In this document: one piece after another, positions 42,301 to 53,200 of the stretch | How positions within the stretch are numbered: position 1 is the stretch's first letter | Layout: every line of letters begins with the position of its first letter | Assembly: GCA_037962975.1 (NCBI GenBank) | Contig: CM075674.1 | Span: 86,010,501 to 86,074,500 of the forward strand | Direction: 5' to 3' | Length of the DNA: 64,000 bases | Source of the DNA: Clitoria ternatea | Taxonomy: Eukaryota > Streptophyta > Magnoliopsida > Fabales > Fabaceae | Translations under genes and position numbers: made by a program | Notes under the pieces: generated by a model | The model's database searches: none | Seen by the model: only the letters and a program-made list of their open reading frames with translations | What the model was told of the DNA's origin: nothing

Positions 42301-44766
42301 CATACGCCGTTTCTTTTGTGCCACTGGCTTAGTTTCAGGATACACCGCCAGGCGGTGGCAACAGAAGTTAGGATCCATACCAGGCATGTCTGCGGCTGTC
42401 CAGGCAAAAATCTCCTTATATTCATGGAGGAGTGCAATCAGTCTCGCTTCCATGTTAGGCTCCAGCTTGTCATTAATGTTAGTTATTTGCTCCGGGGTGC
42501 TGCCCAAAACAATAGACTTGGAGCCACCTTCAGGAGTTGGTTTCAAAGGGTTCAGTGGGTCTATAGAAGACTCCGCCCTGGGATCAAGATCCACCAAGTT
42601 GACGGATGCCGCCGCACTGTTTCCTTCATTCAATTTCCTTTTCTTAGACATGGTTTCAAGCTTCACCATGTTAAGACTTAAATTGTAACAGTAACGAGCC
42701 ATCTCCTGGTCACCCCTGACGGATGAGACTTGATTATCTTTATCAATGAACTTGATTAACAAGTGGGGGGTTGAAACGATGGCTTCCATGGCATTCAGAG
42801 TAGGCCGCCCAATGATGCCATTGTATGGGGATTTAACATCAATGACGAGGACCCTGGATTTCACAGTCCTTGCTCCAGGTTCACCATCGAAGGTAATCCT
42901 TGTATCCAAGTAGCCTTTAGTAGGCTGTTTGGCGCCATTAAAGGCTGTGAGGTCCTGTGTGTAAGGCTGCAAATCAGCGTCAGTCAGTCCCATGCGTTTA
43001 AAACAGTCATAAAAAATAACGTCGCAGGAACTTCCCTGGTCAACAAGGATGCGTTTTACATCCATATTAGCGATCACCGCAATGATCACTACTGCATCAT
43101 CTCCCTCAGGGATGGTTGGGCCAAAATCATCATCTGTGAAAGTTATAGGCGGAGTCTGAACTCCGTCCCTGAATGGGCGATATTCTTTGTTCTTGCCCTG
43201 CACAGATAAGATCATACGATGATGATTTTTCCGGGCGTTGTTTGAGGGTCCGCCTCCTGCGAAGCCTCCAGCAATCATGTCCACCACCTGCCTTTTACCT
43301 CGCGACCTAGGTTCAGGGCTCGGTTCTCGTTGGGCGGACTCCAAAACAATGCCTTTTTGTTTCTCTGACACCGCCGTACGCTTTGGTTCCCGAGTACTAT
43401 CAGGATCCGGAGAGCGATCACGATGTCGTTTTTCAAACTTCTCAGGCTCATCATGAGATTTGCCTTTGAACAGGTAATGTTTCAGTTTACCTTCTCGAAT
43501 GAGCACCTCAATAGTATTTTTGAGTTGCTTGCATTCTTCCGTGGTGTGGCCAACTGATTCATGGAATTCACAATATTTCCTTGGGTTTCCACCGCGCCTG
43601 ATTGGGGGTGGACGTTGAATTCCATAAACATTGAGGGTGGTCCATCCTATCTCACGCAAGATTTGCTCGCAGGTTGTGTTCAGTGGTGCATAGTGAGCAA
43701 AATTGAACACGCGTCTGTCTTGCTGTTTAAAAGGTTGGTTCCCTACTTTGTCTCTTTGGTTGGATTTGTCATTCTTCAACAATTTATCTTTCCCTTTGTC
43801 TTGGGATGGAGTTGCAGGGAGTGGTTTGCTGCGAGATGCAGTGGCTTCCAGATGCATCTCAATACCCACGTACTTAGATGCCTTCCTGCGAAATTCCTCC
43901 ATCGTAGTTGGAGGTCCCTTTGCCAAAGATAAAGCGAAAGGTGACTTTGGTTGCATAGCTTCTATGAGAATATGCAACTGGATTGCCTCAGTCAGATCAG
44001 GGACCATGGCCGCCTCTTTATAAAATCTCTTAAGGAAATCCTTCAGAGATTCTTTGTCGCCTTGTTTGATCTGAGCCAAGGTATGAGAGGTTCTAGGTGC
44101 ATCCCTGGAGATCACGAAGTGGCTTCCAAAAGCTGAGGCCAGCTCCTCCCACGAATCAATGGAACCTGAAGGTAAGCTCTTGAACCAGCTAAGAGCTTCA
44201 CCTGTAAGAGTTCTGGGAAACATTCTGCACATGATGTCCTCCTCAGCTCCTAGAAACATGGCCTCATAGATATAAGCATCTAAATGCTTAGAGGGATCTG
44301 TTTCCCCAGTATATTTCCCTATAGAAATGGGCTGCATGGTTTGCAAGTGTCTGGGTACATGTACATTCATGAGCCTTTTGGAAAATGGGATGCTCATCTT
44401 ATATCCTGAGGGGGATGCGTTTGAGCCTGCTCTCCTTCCTTCTTGATGCTGAGCATTCACCAGTGGGAGGCTTCGTTGCTCCTCCATGTATGTAGGAATA
44501 CGAGAGTAGTGAGGAGTACTTGATTCCTCCTGCACGTGTGATTCATGATGTGGTTGTCTTGCGGGACCAGCTTTCTCATGCACTGGGTTTGCTTTTTCAC
44601 GACGAAGTTCTGCAAGTTCTTCTCTCAAGATTCGAATCATGTCATCTCTCGGATCTAGAGAATCAGCTTGCGTTGCTTTTTTCTTAGCACCATCATCGAA
44701 GTTAAGGCGTCTGGGATTGCGTGGAGGAGAATCCTCGTTCTGCATCTCTGGTCCTTGTCCCTCCAT
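39319..44766 (-). CDS. gag-pol: Intact Tat-lineage Gag-Pol polyprotein with two RNase H domains
   Basis: Uninterrupted 1815-residue ORF, start ATG 44766, 45 nt after the primer site. Gag core is at about residues 150-310 (LTGEALSWFKSLP), then a variant zinc knuckle C-x2-H-x4-H-x4-C (KYCEFHESVGHTTEEC). Aspartic protease DQGSS starts at 576. RT has the first Asp in FMDAYSG (905) and YIDD at 967-970. The RT-linked RNase H is at about 1110-1190. A second archaeal-type RNase H begins at about 1240 (VYVDGSS, D1247; later SDSQLV and REENTRAD). Integrase has an HHCC finger from H1468 and catalytic D1538, D1598, E1634 (35 residues between the last two). All catalytic residues are present. No chromodomain is visible. 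The products would assemble particles, copy RNA to DNA and integrate it. Confidence 0.97.
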   Translation of the reverse strand: MEGQGPEMQNEDSPPRNPRRLNFDDGAKKKATQADSLDPRDDMIRILREELAELRREKANPVHEKAGPARQPHHESHVQEESSTPHYSRIPTYMEEQRSLPLVNAQHQEGRRAGSNASPSGYKMSIPFSKRLMNVHVPRHLQTMQPISIGKYTGETDPSKHLDAYIYEAMFLGAEEDIMCRMFPRTLTGEALSWFKSLPSGSIDSWEELASAFGSHFVISRDAPRTSHTLAQIKQGDKESLKDFLKRFYKEAAMVPDLTEAIQLHILIEAMQPKSPFALSLAKGPPTTMEEFRRKASKYVGIEMHLEATASRSKPLPATPSQDKGKDKLLKNDKSNQRDKVGNQPFKQQDRRVFNFAHYAPLNTTCEQILREIGWTTLNVYGIQRPPPIRRGGNPRKYCEFHESVGHTTEECKQLKNTIEVLIREGKLKHYLFKGKSHDEPEKFEKRHRDRSPDPDSTREPKRTAVSEKQKGIVLESAQREPSPEPRSRGKRQVVDMIAGGFAGGGPSNNARKNHHRMILSVQGKNKEYRPFRDGVQTPPITFTDDDFGPTIPEGDDAVVIIAVIANMDVKRILVDQGSSCDVIFYDCFKRMGLTDADLQPYTQDLTAFNGAKQPTKGYLDTRITFDGEPGARTVKSRVLVIDVKSPYNGIIGRPTLNAMEAIVSTPHLLIKFIDKDNQVSSVRGDQEMARYCYNLSLNMVKLETMSKKRKLNEGNSAAASVNLVDLDPRAESSIDPLNPLKPTPEGGSKSIVLGSTPEQITNINDKLEPNMEARLIALLHEYKEIFAWTAADMPGMDPNFCCHRLAVYPETKPVAQKKRRMGPAKQNAACEQTEELLKAGFIRELRYSSWLSNVVMVQKANGKWRMCIDYVDLNKCCPKDPYPLPNIDRLVDDSSGYKYLSFMDAYSGYNQIPMCEDDQEKTAFINDRGVFCYNVMPFGLKNAGATYQRMINKVFEGMHTKLVEVYIDDIIAKTPEGGDHVEDLRLIFQCLRQYNMRLNPLKCTFAVPGGRFLGFMLTQRGIEANPDKCRVIQELQSPKTLKEVQSLNGKIAALARFMPKMAHRSLPLYKMLKKDKKFNWGPEQEAAFQSLKNVLASPPILVKPSPGEQLIVYLSVSDEALAVALVKETVEGQRPVYFTGKTLHGAECRYQKIEKAALAVVWASRRLRPYFHAHPILIRTDLPLRTILFKPDLAGRMIKWAIELSEFDISYEPRTAIKAQVLADFVVELTGSSPDADHSHWTVYVDGSSNSKGCGAGIVVESDDGVHLEISLHFTFTTSNNQAEYEACLAGLRAAQDIGAKTVTLCSDSQLVISQILGEYQAKEPLLQQYLDCVNELKQHFDEVTFKHVPREENTRADILSRLASTKKAGCTTTVVQSTLAEPSISLPSSIHMIKSRPVDDNSWVTPIVRYLVNGQLPTDDLERKKLRREAPYYTLLDGQLYRRGISVPYLICINENEVQAVLEEVHEGQCGHHPGARSLVRKILRAGYWWPTMKQDTASYVQKCDQCQRFANFHHTPAEEMSSSVTPWPFYQWGMDILGPFPTAPGGIKYLIVGVDYFTKWIEAEAVVHITSARTRRFVYENIIARFGVPERIVTDNGTQFTDRKFTELLENLSITQIFSSVEHPQTNGQAEVANREILKGLKKRLGEAKGDWANQLCHVLWAYRTTPHSTTNESPYRLTYGVEAVIPIELTAPSARVLYFNEEANQQNLAHELEVLAELREEAFVRDQAVKAKAAKRYNARMCERRFKEGDLVLRRANIGNKFAHQGKLAPNWEGPYRVTEVLGKGTYRLENLDGTPVRNKWNILNLRIYYS

Positions 44767-44810
44767 TGATGATGAAGATTGATCAAGATTGTGGGATTAC
44801 CTAGTTTACA

Positions 44811-44829
44811 GGTCCCACCGGGCGTGCCA
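44811..44829 (-). other. Primer binding site of Tat element
   Basis: The minus strand reads TGGCACGCCCGGTGGGACC, one base inside the 5' LTR edge at 44831. The cognate tRNA is not assigned here. Confidence 0.8.
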
Positions 44830-44830
44830 A

Positions 44831-45727
44831 TGAACTGTTCTTTACAGGGGGTGTAGAAGTACACTTGTAGAACAACTCAAAATATACATATAAGTGTGTT
44901 TTTAATACAAAGCAATGTGCGTATAAATGTAAATACGGAGAGTCTTTGTATGCTGAGGCGGAGTGCAATATACTCTGGGGCGGTGTCACAGTCCGCCAGA
45001 CGGGATCTTCGTTGCCTTGACCCGATTGGGGGTGGTACCTGCAATCGTTCTCCGACGCTCAAGTCAGTATTTCAGAATACTTAGAGACTTAGAAAGACAG
45101 TCAGAGGGAATTATGCAAGTAAGAGAGTGTAAGGTTCAAAGAATGGGAAAAAAGATCCCTTATACCTTTTCAAGAGAGGTTTATATACCTGTCACGGGTG
45201 CTGCATTATTGGTAGGACCCGCTCCTTGTCTCCAGGTATAATGCTGAAAAGGTAGTGGGTCCCTACGCCGTTTACTAGCACCATTATTGTAGTAGGTATC
45301 ACAACTTGTCTGGAAAGCGTTAGTGCTTTAATATTTTATTGTTATTTCCCTTTATGCGTGACAGCGTGATTCCCATTATTAACCTCTCAAGACAGAGTCA
45401 ATCTCGTGCCGGGGTTGTGAGTATGGGCTCGCTACGCAGTGTGGGAAATTCAGTATTCCGCCTGAGTTGAGCCTATGGCTTGGCGGAGTAACAACTTTGG
45501 CGAGGTTACATTCCTTGACGGAGTAACATGCCTGGGCGGAGTTACGTTCCTTGGCGGGGTAACGTGCCTGGGCGGAGTTATGAACCTTGGCGGCGTTACT
45601 TGCCCTGGCGGTGTGCACCCCGTATTGTATTTGTAGTGTATTTGAAAAATACTTCTCTTTATTCCAAATGCTGATCTGGCAGGGCATTGAAGCCATGCTC
45701 TTGGGGGCCGGTGTTAGGACCGGATCA
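44831..45727 (-). repeat. 5' LTR of Tat element
   Basis: Drives gag-pol. U3 words GGCGGAGTTAC lie at 45478-45610, a TATA box at 45180-45187 and the TGACTTGAGCGTCGGAG motif (complement of 45050-45066) downstream of it. It is followed by TSD ATTAT at 45728-45732. Confidence 0.97.
45180..45187 (-). promoter_or_regulatory. TATA box of Tat 5' LTR
   Basis: Minus strand TATATAAA (complement of TTTATATA), about 350 bp upstream of the LTR inner edge. The same site is conserved in the 3' LTR at 33720-33727. Confidence 0.6.
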
Positions 45728-45732
45728 ATTAT

Positions 45733-45936
45733 ATTTCTTACAATAAAATTCGGATAATGTTATCACATTATTCATTTTCTACAAAATTTTTGAAATAATA
45801 AAATATTGTGTTATTATTCCGATTTTAAAATTTTAAATTAATTTTTAAAATACTATATTATTTAAAGTAATAAAGATTCTGTTACTGTTACTATTATTTA
45901 TTATATCTAAAAATTAAAATAATATTATATTATTTC

Positions 45937-45968
<32 letters not shown>

Positions 45969-46147
45969 TATTCATTATGTAACAGTCAAATAATTATCAA
46001 GACTCTGTAATTGTATTATTAATAATAACTTTTTAATACTAAATAATACTACATTATTCATTTTCAATAAAACTATCATGAACATTTATTTTAGAAATAT
46101 TGTTATATTATTTCTACTGCTACATCCGTTACCGTTATACTATTAAA

Positions 46148-46240
<93 letters not shown>

Positions 46241-46625
46241 GAATGAAATTTAGAAGCTAAAAAAATATTTTATTATTTGACTAGTTATTTTTCATTCATT
46301 TGCATGTTTACCAATCTATTTAAATATTTTTTAACTGTTTTTATATTTATTTTCGTAACATGGTTTATTATATTTTCATTATTATATCTTTTTCTTATTC
46401 AGCATGTGTAATTACTCATGTAAATCAATTAAATTATTATTCTATGTGTATTTATTATTACTATTTATAAAAACTTTTTATAAATTTTATTTATTGTTTT
46501 TTAAAAAATTAATAAAATAAAATAAATTCTATATTGTGCATAAATCATGTATTAATACAGGAATTATACTAATATTCTATATTTAATATTTTTTCTCTAA
46601 ATTGGGAAAAGGAACAATGTTGCTT
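45733..46625. other. AT-rich flank
   Basis: Very AT-rich, no ORF, dominated by ATT/TTA and TAAAATT words. It is probably continuous with 32990-33365 before the Tat insertion. The large microsatellite is annotated separately. Confidence 0.7.
46148..46240. repeat. (ATT)n microsatellite
   Basis: About 31 uninterrupted ATT units. A shorter run lies at about 45938-45967. Confidence 0.95.
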
Positions 46626-46807
46626 TGTATAACATCCTAATTTTAATTAATTGAGAAATTTTAGAAAAATTAATTCGGGTACTGTTTTAAATTCAATATT
46701 TAATAATTAATTAATTGTTCAAAAATCAATAAAATCAAAATTTAAAAATGAATCATTAGAATATGGGGTTAGCCGGGTTAATTTTAGGATTTAAATCGAA
46801 GGACGTA
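46626..46807 (+). repeat. LTR relic, left part
   Basis: Begins TGTATAACATCC, like a chromovirus LTR start, then AT-rich sequence and GTTAGCCGGGTTAATTTTAGG. It is split by the chromovirus at 46808 and continues at 57999. No partner LTR or target duplication was found. Confidence 0.5.
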
Positions 46808-48237
46808 TGTAACATCCTGATTTAACATCTATTGGCAAATAAATTTAATGATCAATTAATTAGAAGTTAAAATGGGGATTTGATGGGTTAATTAAAATGG
46901 TGTGAAAATTACTTGATTGCCCTTGATGTTAAGTACTAAATTCCCATTCTCTTCTCTTTCTCAATTGAATTCACGCATGCATCAGGAGCTGGCCACTTCT
47001 TCTTCTCTTCCATTCCCACAGCACCAATCTTCTTCTTCTCCCTTAATCTTCTTAAATTAAGGGCAAGGCATCACCCCTCTCTCCTTCCTCCTTCACGTGG
47101 GTGCCATAGATGCCCTTGGGAGAGCTTTGAATCTTTCAATTTTGAGGTAAATTAGCTAAACCCAAGTGTAGATTTGTGAGTGGATAAACCCCAGTTCTTA
47201 ACTCTTGTAAATTCTTGAATCTTAGAGTATTTAAGAAATGGTATTGAAGTGGACAGTTTGGGGTTTTGAAATCCTCCATTGTTGGTGAGTAAATTGATGC
47301 CCATGGCTTGTAAAGTGCTATTCCATGGATTTTAAGGCTTAACGATAGTTAATTTCATGAAAATAGGTGATTTCGGAGTTGTTTGAAATAGTGGACAGCT
47401 TGTGGTTTCTACGGAGTTGAGTTTCGAAGGTCGACGACTTGAATCGGTAAGTCGTTAGCTATCGAAATAATGATTAGAAGTTGTTTAACCCCGTTTTATG
47501 AAATTTGAAGTATTGATTAGGCTAATTGTTATTTTTAGAAGGTTGTTTAATTGAGAAAGGGTGATCGGAGAGCGATCGATTAGCGTTTGATAGCTCAAGG
47601 AGCTTCTGGGATTTCTTATTCCAGGTAGGGGGTGCTTTACATTTTAAATGTACGGTTTATGGACGGGTTTGGAGTATATTGATAGATTAAAGGATGATTA
47701 ATGTGTTTTGTGAATTATGACGATTGATTCTAAATTGTGGCAAGCTTGATAAAATACCCCGGTTGGATGATAATTGAGAATTATCAATGATTGTGTTATT
47801 TGAAGTCCATATAAACTATGTTAGAATGCATGAGATGCAGATTGTATTTGAAATAATTGTGATATATGTATGTATGAAATGAATTGGCTTAAGTGGTTAG
47901 TTCCTTTACATGAGATATACTAAGATACTTGATTGATGGTGTGAATTATTGTATGAGATACAATTGAGAAATGATGAGAGCATATAGCGTGGGACGCTTA
48001 TTGATTAAAATGAATTGATGAATTAATGATTATTATATACATGAGATGTTATGAAAGACCTTGAGTGGGACTCAAGGCAAGCCTATTGAGTGGGACTCAG
48101 GGCTGCCCGTAACACGATCATTGTCGCTGAGAGTGATTGTGTTACGTGAGGGGGCAAACGGTTTGGTACCAATAAAACAGCCGAATCAGCTAAGAGCTGA
48201 GTATATGGCTGAGAGCCTATGTTGCAACACAAACTAA

Positions 48238-48239
<2 letters not shown>

Positions 48240-48277
<38 letters not shown>
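48240..48277. repeat. (TA)n microsatellite in 5' LTR
   Basis: About 19 TA units. The 3' LTR copy at 56159-56189 is shorter by about four units. Confidence 0.95.
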
Positions 48278-48279
<2 letters not shown>

Positions 48280-49345
48280 GAATCCAATTGAATGAGATAT
48301 GAATATGCACATGTGTATGATGTTGAGAATAACATGATGATATAGCCTTACCATGAGTTATCATGAATAAATTGATGATAATTGATATATGATTATTGAT
48401 GAGAATACGAGTGGTGAGTGATCCATGTTGAGTGGCAGTTTATATTGTTGAGTGATTATGACATCATATTGTATAGTTAAGAATTGGATGATTGATCCGA
48501 TTCAATAACTGTCATTTTACATGTATAATGCTCACCCCTATTTGTGGCTATATTTTCAGTGGACTTAGGCCGTGATGGCGAATGATGAGAGATCATCAGG
48601 CTTATGCGAGGAGCACCTGTACAGATGTAGTGTACATACTTGTATATAGTTATAGTATAGCCTTGGCCGGCTCCTATGTATACCATTTTGTTATGCGTAT
48701 GTGCATGTGTGTATGAATGAATATGTAATGGACTAGATAGTTGTAGCTTCAATTAGAAGCTTAGAATCCATTTTGAGTATATACATGTTGTTTGATGGAT
48801 GATAATGATACTTGATAATGATGGATAGTGGAGACCATGGATGGTCCCACCATATATATGAGTTTGAAATATCCAGGATTGTGGACATATATATGATGCT
48901 ATGTTGATGCTTGAAATGTCCAGGGATTGTTGTTGTATGAGAAATGTCAATGGTCATGTGTAAAAGCCTTGAAAGTGTGACAATTATATGGTTTTTCATG
49001 CATAATTCAAGAATTGAGAGAGTCAAAAAGGAAAATTATAAGGTTTAAATGGCATAGAACAGTTTGAATAGCTTCTATGTATGATTTATGACTTGTAGAA
49101 ATTGGAATGGGCCAATTCCATAAAGAATTGACCCTTGAGTTGCATGAAAATACCTTAAAACGAGCTAAACACGTTTTTGTGCATAACTCTCTCGTTTTTG
49201 AGAATTTTTTAGTGCGGCCAGTGGCCACACATCACAAATAATGTATTTTAGCTTGTGTCAAAATTTGGTGGTCATTGGACTTGATATGAAAGAGTTAGGA
49301 TGCTTAGAAGTTGGAAAATTAGGTAAAATCTACATAATTGCTGTC

Positions 49346-49482
49346 TTGAATCGATTCAAGACAGTCTTGAATCGATTCAAGGGTCCCTGGATGTGTTTGA
49401 ATTGATTCACATGAGTTTTGAATCGATTCAAGGCTCTCTGGAAGTGCTTGAATCAATTCATACATGCTTGAATCGATTCAAA
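49346..49482 (+). repeat. TTGAATCGATTCAAG palindrome array, 5' LTR
   Basis: Six units about 20-40 bp apart. Four are perfect TGAATCGATTCA palindromes and two carry a single transition (TGAATTGATTCA, TGAATCAATTCA). Confidence 0.95.
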
Positions 49483-50081
49483 GCCATATTATGGCCACTT
49501 GTTATGCTGTTTTTCCAACTGCTTTGTTTTTCTTGTTGTTTTTGGCCCGTTTGGGCATCTTAATGACATATTTGGCCTCCGACTTCTTCATGAAAGTTGT
49601 AGATAATTATGTTATGGAGGTATGAAAATTGGTCTCATCTCAGTTGGAGTTTTCGAACTCTCATGAGGCATGAAATACCAGACCCACTGCGTGGTAAAAT
49701 TCAAATTTAAGAGGGTTTTGAACCCAACTTTTTATGGTTGTCAAATTGGGACTAATAGGTGATATTTATGACATATTACACTATTTTTAAGACTAAAAAT
49801 GAACTCTTTTATATGTCCACATGTTGAAATTTGTCAATGCCCTGTTAAATCCCAATTTACACCTGTTTGGGACCCGATTGATGTCTATTGAATCATGGGT
49901 GGTTTCCCTCACTTCTTTATGAAATTTTAAATTATTTAGGTTTATGAAATCCCCTAAATCACCACCTATGATTAATATTAAGTTGTATGGTCCATAAACC
50001 CTTGTCCCGATTTCAGATTTAATCGTGAAAAATTTCCTTGTGTTTTCGGGCTTGTTTTTATTAAGTTAGGATGTTTTATTT

Positions 50082-50093
50082 TGGTATTAGAGC
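50082..50093 (+). other. Primer binding site (initiator-Met-like)
   Basis: TGGTATTAGAGC, one transition from the TGGTATCAGAGC consensus, three bases after the LTR end. Confidence 0.8.
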
Positions 50094-50260
50094 TAAACTT
50101 AAAAGTCCAAGGCCAGGGAATACTCACTATATGCTATGAATTGATTGAAATTACGTTATAAATTGGTAGGTGTTGGATTGATTAATGAGATAAGATGTGA
50201 ATATTATGCATTCTTATCCTTAAAAATTATTAAAGTGTGGTACTAATTTCAGGATAAGAC

Positions 50261-53200
50261 ATGGCTAACCGCCAGGGCATGGATGCTATGGCGGCGGCAT
50301 TTTAGCGCTTTGCTGATATTCTTGAGAGGCAGAATCAACCTCAAGCCAATGATAATCATGGTTTGGATCGCTTCCTAAAGCGGAAGCCTAATGAATTCCA
50401 AGGTGGATTTAATCCTGAGCCAGCCTACACTTGGATTCAAGATCTGGAGCGGATCTTTGGTAGCCTTTATTGCACTGAGGCCTAAAAAGTAGAGTATGCA
50501 GTATATATGCTTCGTGGGGAAGCTGAAAATTGGTGGAAGATTACAAAAGCCAGAATGATAGCTGCTGGTACCCCGTTAATCTGGGAGAATTTCAAAACAT
50601 GTTTTCTAGAGAAGTACTTCCCTGATACCGTGAGGAGTAGAAAAGAATTAGAATTCATGGAACTGAAACAAGGTTCTATGACTGTAGAAGAGTATGCTGC
50701 TAAGTTTGAGGAGTTGTGTCTATTTTATCCTCCTTTTCAGCAGCCTGGGACCGAGGGTTCCAAGTGTATAAAGTTTGAGAGCGGATTGAGGCCTGAGATA
50801 AAGAAGGCATTTAGGCACCAGGAGATCAGGAGCTTCCCTGTTCTTGTAAACAAATGTAGGATATACGAAGAGGATGACAAGGCCTTTGTTGGCCAAAGCA
50901 GCAGAGCAGATACTTCTTTGAAGCCTCAGCAGCCTAGCTTTAAGAAGCAAGGCAAGTCTCACAGAGGTGGACCCTCCTCCAGATTCAGAGGTCGGGGTGT
51001 ACGTGGTGGTCATTTTGTTGGTCGTCCAAGGGACGACAAATTCTTTAAATGTGGTGGTGACCACTTTGCTCGAGACTATGATAGAGAAGATGATGTTGTA
51101 TGCTATCAGTGTAATGAAAAAGGGCATATCCGCCCTAACTGCCCTCAAATACAACAAGCTAATACCAATGCAAACCGTGGAGGCTTCCGGGGAAGAGGCC
51201 GTGGAAACGGTAATCGTGGTGGCCGAGGTAATGGCGGTCGTGGTAACATGATGATTGGCCGGAATGACCATGGTGGAAATGCTAACCCACCAGCTGCAGG
51301 CAGAGTCTATGCTATTAATGTCGAGGATGCTGCTCAGGCAAACGACTTGGTGCAAAGTAAGTGTTCACTTGGTAGACATACACTTGATATTGTGTTTGAT
51401 TCTGGAGGTACACACTCCTTTATTACTGATGATTGTGTGAGGCGTCTGAGATTGCCTGTTGTTGATATGGATCGGACTTTGGATGTATCCAACCCGACTG
51501 GTATTAAACTGTGGACATCGATGATGTGTAAAGATATATCCTTCACGTTGGGTGATAGGAGTTTTACTGCCGACTTGATATGCCTACCCTTGAAGGGTCT
51601 TGACATTGTGCTTGGCATGGATTGGCTATCAGCCAATAAAGTGATGGTCGATTGTCAGAACCGGCGGGTGATTTTTCCGAAGCGGAGTACCGACGACTAC
51701 ACGGTCCAAGGTATATCCCAATTATTTGTGATGCTTTGTTTGACTGATGGAAATAGTGGATCCAGAGTGCATGATATTCCAGTTGTTTATGACTTCCCTG
51801 AGGTGTTTCTGGAGGATGTGCCGGGTGTTCCTCCTGATAGAGAAATTGAGTTCTCTATTGATCTGATTTCTGAAGCCGAACCAGTCTCCAGTGCTCCCTA
51901 TAGGATGTCTTCTGCTGAGTTAGTAGAGTTAACGAAACAAGTTGACGAGTTGCTAGAGAAACAGTTTATCCGACCTAGTATATCACCGTGGGGTGCTCCG
52001 GTGTTACTAGTGAAAAAGAAAGATGGCAGTATGCGGTTATGTGTTGATTACCGCCAGCTGAACAAGCTTACGATAAAGAATAAGTATCCGTTACCAAGGA
52101 TTGATGATTTAATTGATCAGTTGCGGGGTGCCTCAACTTTTTCAAAGATTGACTTACGATCTGGATACCATCAGATTCGAGTTAAGGATTCTGATATTCC
52201 TAAAACGGCGTTCAGGATCCGATATGGTCACTATGAATATGTGGTGATGACGTTTGGTGTAACCAATGCCCCTGCTGTATTCATGAATTATATGAATAGT
52301 ATCTTTCATCCATACTTAGACCAATTTGTGGTTGTCTTTATCAATGACATCTTGATTTATTCCAAGTCTTCCGAAGAGCATGAAGAACATCTTTATTTGG
52401 TACTCCAAGTACTAAGAGAAAAGCAGTTGTTTGCTAAGCTATCTAAATGTGACTTCTGGATGGATAAGATCCATTTTCTGGGGCATGTGATCTCCATGGA
52501 AGGTGTTTCTGTTGATCCTTCCAAAGTGGAAGCTGTTATGGCTTGAGAGAGACCTCAGTCAGTTACTAAAGTTAGGAGTTTCATGGGTTTAGCTGGATAT
52601 TATCGGAGATTCATTGAAGGATTCTCTAAGATTGCATTGCCAATGACTAAGTTGACCCGGAAGAATGTTCCTTTTGTGTGGTATCCCGAATGTGAGAAGA
52701 GTTTCCAGGAGCTAAAGACTAGATTGACTTCCACTCCTGTGTTGGCATTGCCTAACCTGCAGGAAAGTTTCGTGGTGTATTGTGATGCATCCAGGCTGGG
52801 CCTTGGGTGTGTGTTGATGCAGAATGGCAGGGTGATAGCTTATGCTTCACGGCAGCTGTGACCGCATGAACAGAATTATCCTACGCATGATCTGGAACTT
52901 GCATCTGTGGTCTTTGCACTGAAAATTTGGAGGCATTACTTTTATGGTTCCAAGTTTGAAGTGTATAGCAATCATAAAAGTCTAAAGTATCTGTTTGATC
53001 AGAAGGAACTGAATATGAGGCAGAGAAGGTGGATTGAGTTTCTAAAAGACTATGACTTCGACCTGAAATACCATCCGGGAAAGGCAAATGTTGTAGCGGA
53101 TGCCTTAAGCCGGAAGTCCATTCATGTTACAGTTATGATGGTAAAAGAGATGGAGTTACTTGAGCAGTTTAGAGATTTAAGTCTGACTGTGGATGTTTCT

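Larger units (their letters stand above)
33371..45727 (-). mobile_element. Young, apparently intact Tat-lineage Ty3/gypsy element
   Basis: 12.36-kb element with TSD ATTAT (33366-33370 and 45728-45732). LTRs are 897 bp each and differ at only two sites. Minus-strand order: 5' LTR, primer site, intact gag-pol, two tandem arrays, a gene on the opposite strand, polypurine tract, 3' LTR. Tat lineage is shown by the second, archaeal-type RNase H between RT/RNase H and integrase, and by an extra ORF between pol and the 3' LTR. It appears capable of autonomous movement on sequence grounds. Confidence 0.95.
46808..50078 (+). repeat. 5' LTR of chromovirus
   Basis: Starts TGTAACATCCTG, ends GGATGTTTTA. 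It contains a C/T-rich stretch (46945-47100), a (TA)n run at 48240-48277 and a TTGAATCGATTCAAG array at 49346-49482. No coding region; short ORFs are low-complexity translations. Confidence 0.93.

Noticed and set aside
39332..44136. Numerous plus-strand ORFs opposite gag-pol (for example 42239-42688, 43561-43932)
   Set aside because: Shadows of the intact minus-strand polyprotein; no domain, promoter or conserved pattern of their own.
48083..48364. ORF with a YIYIYIYI run in the chromovirus LTR (also 56002-56277)
   Set aside because: Translation of the (TA)n microsatellite.
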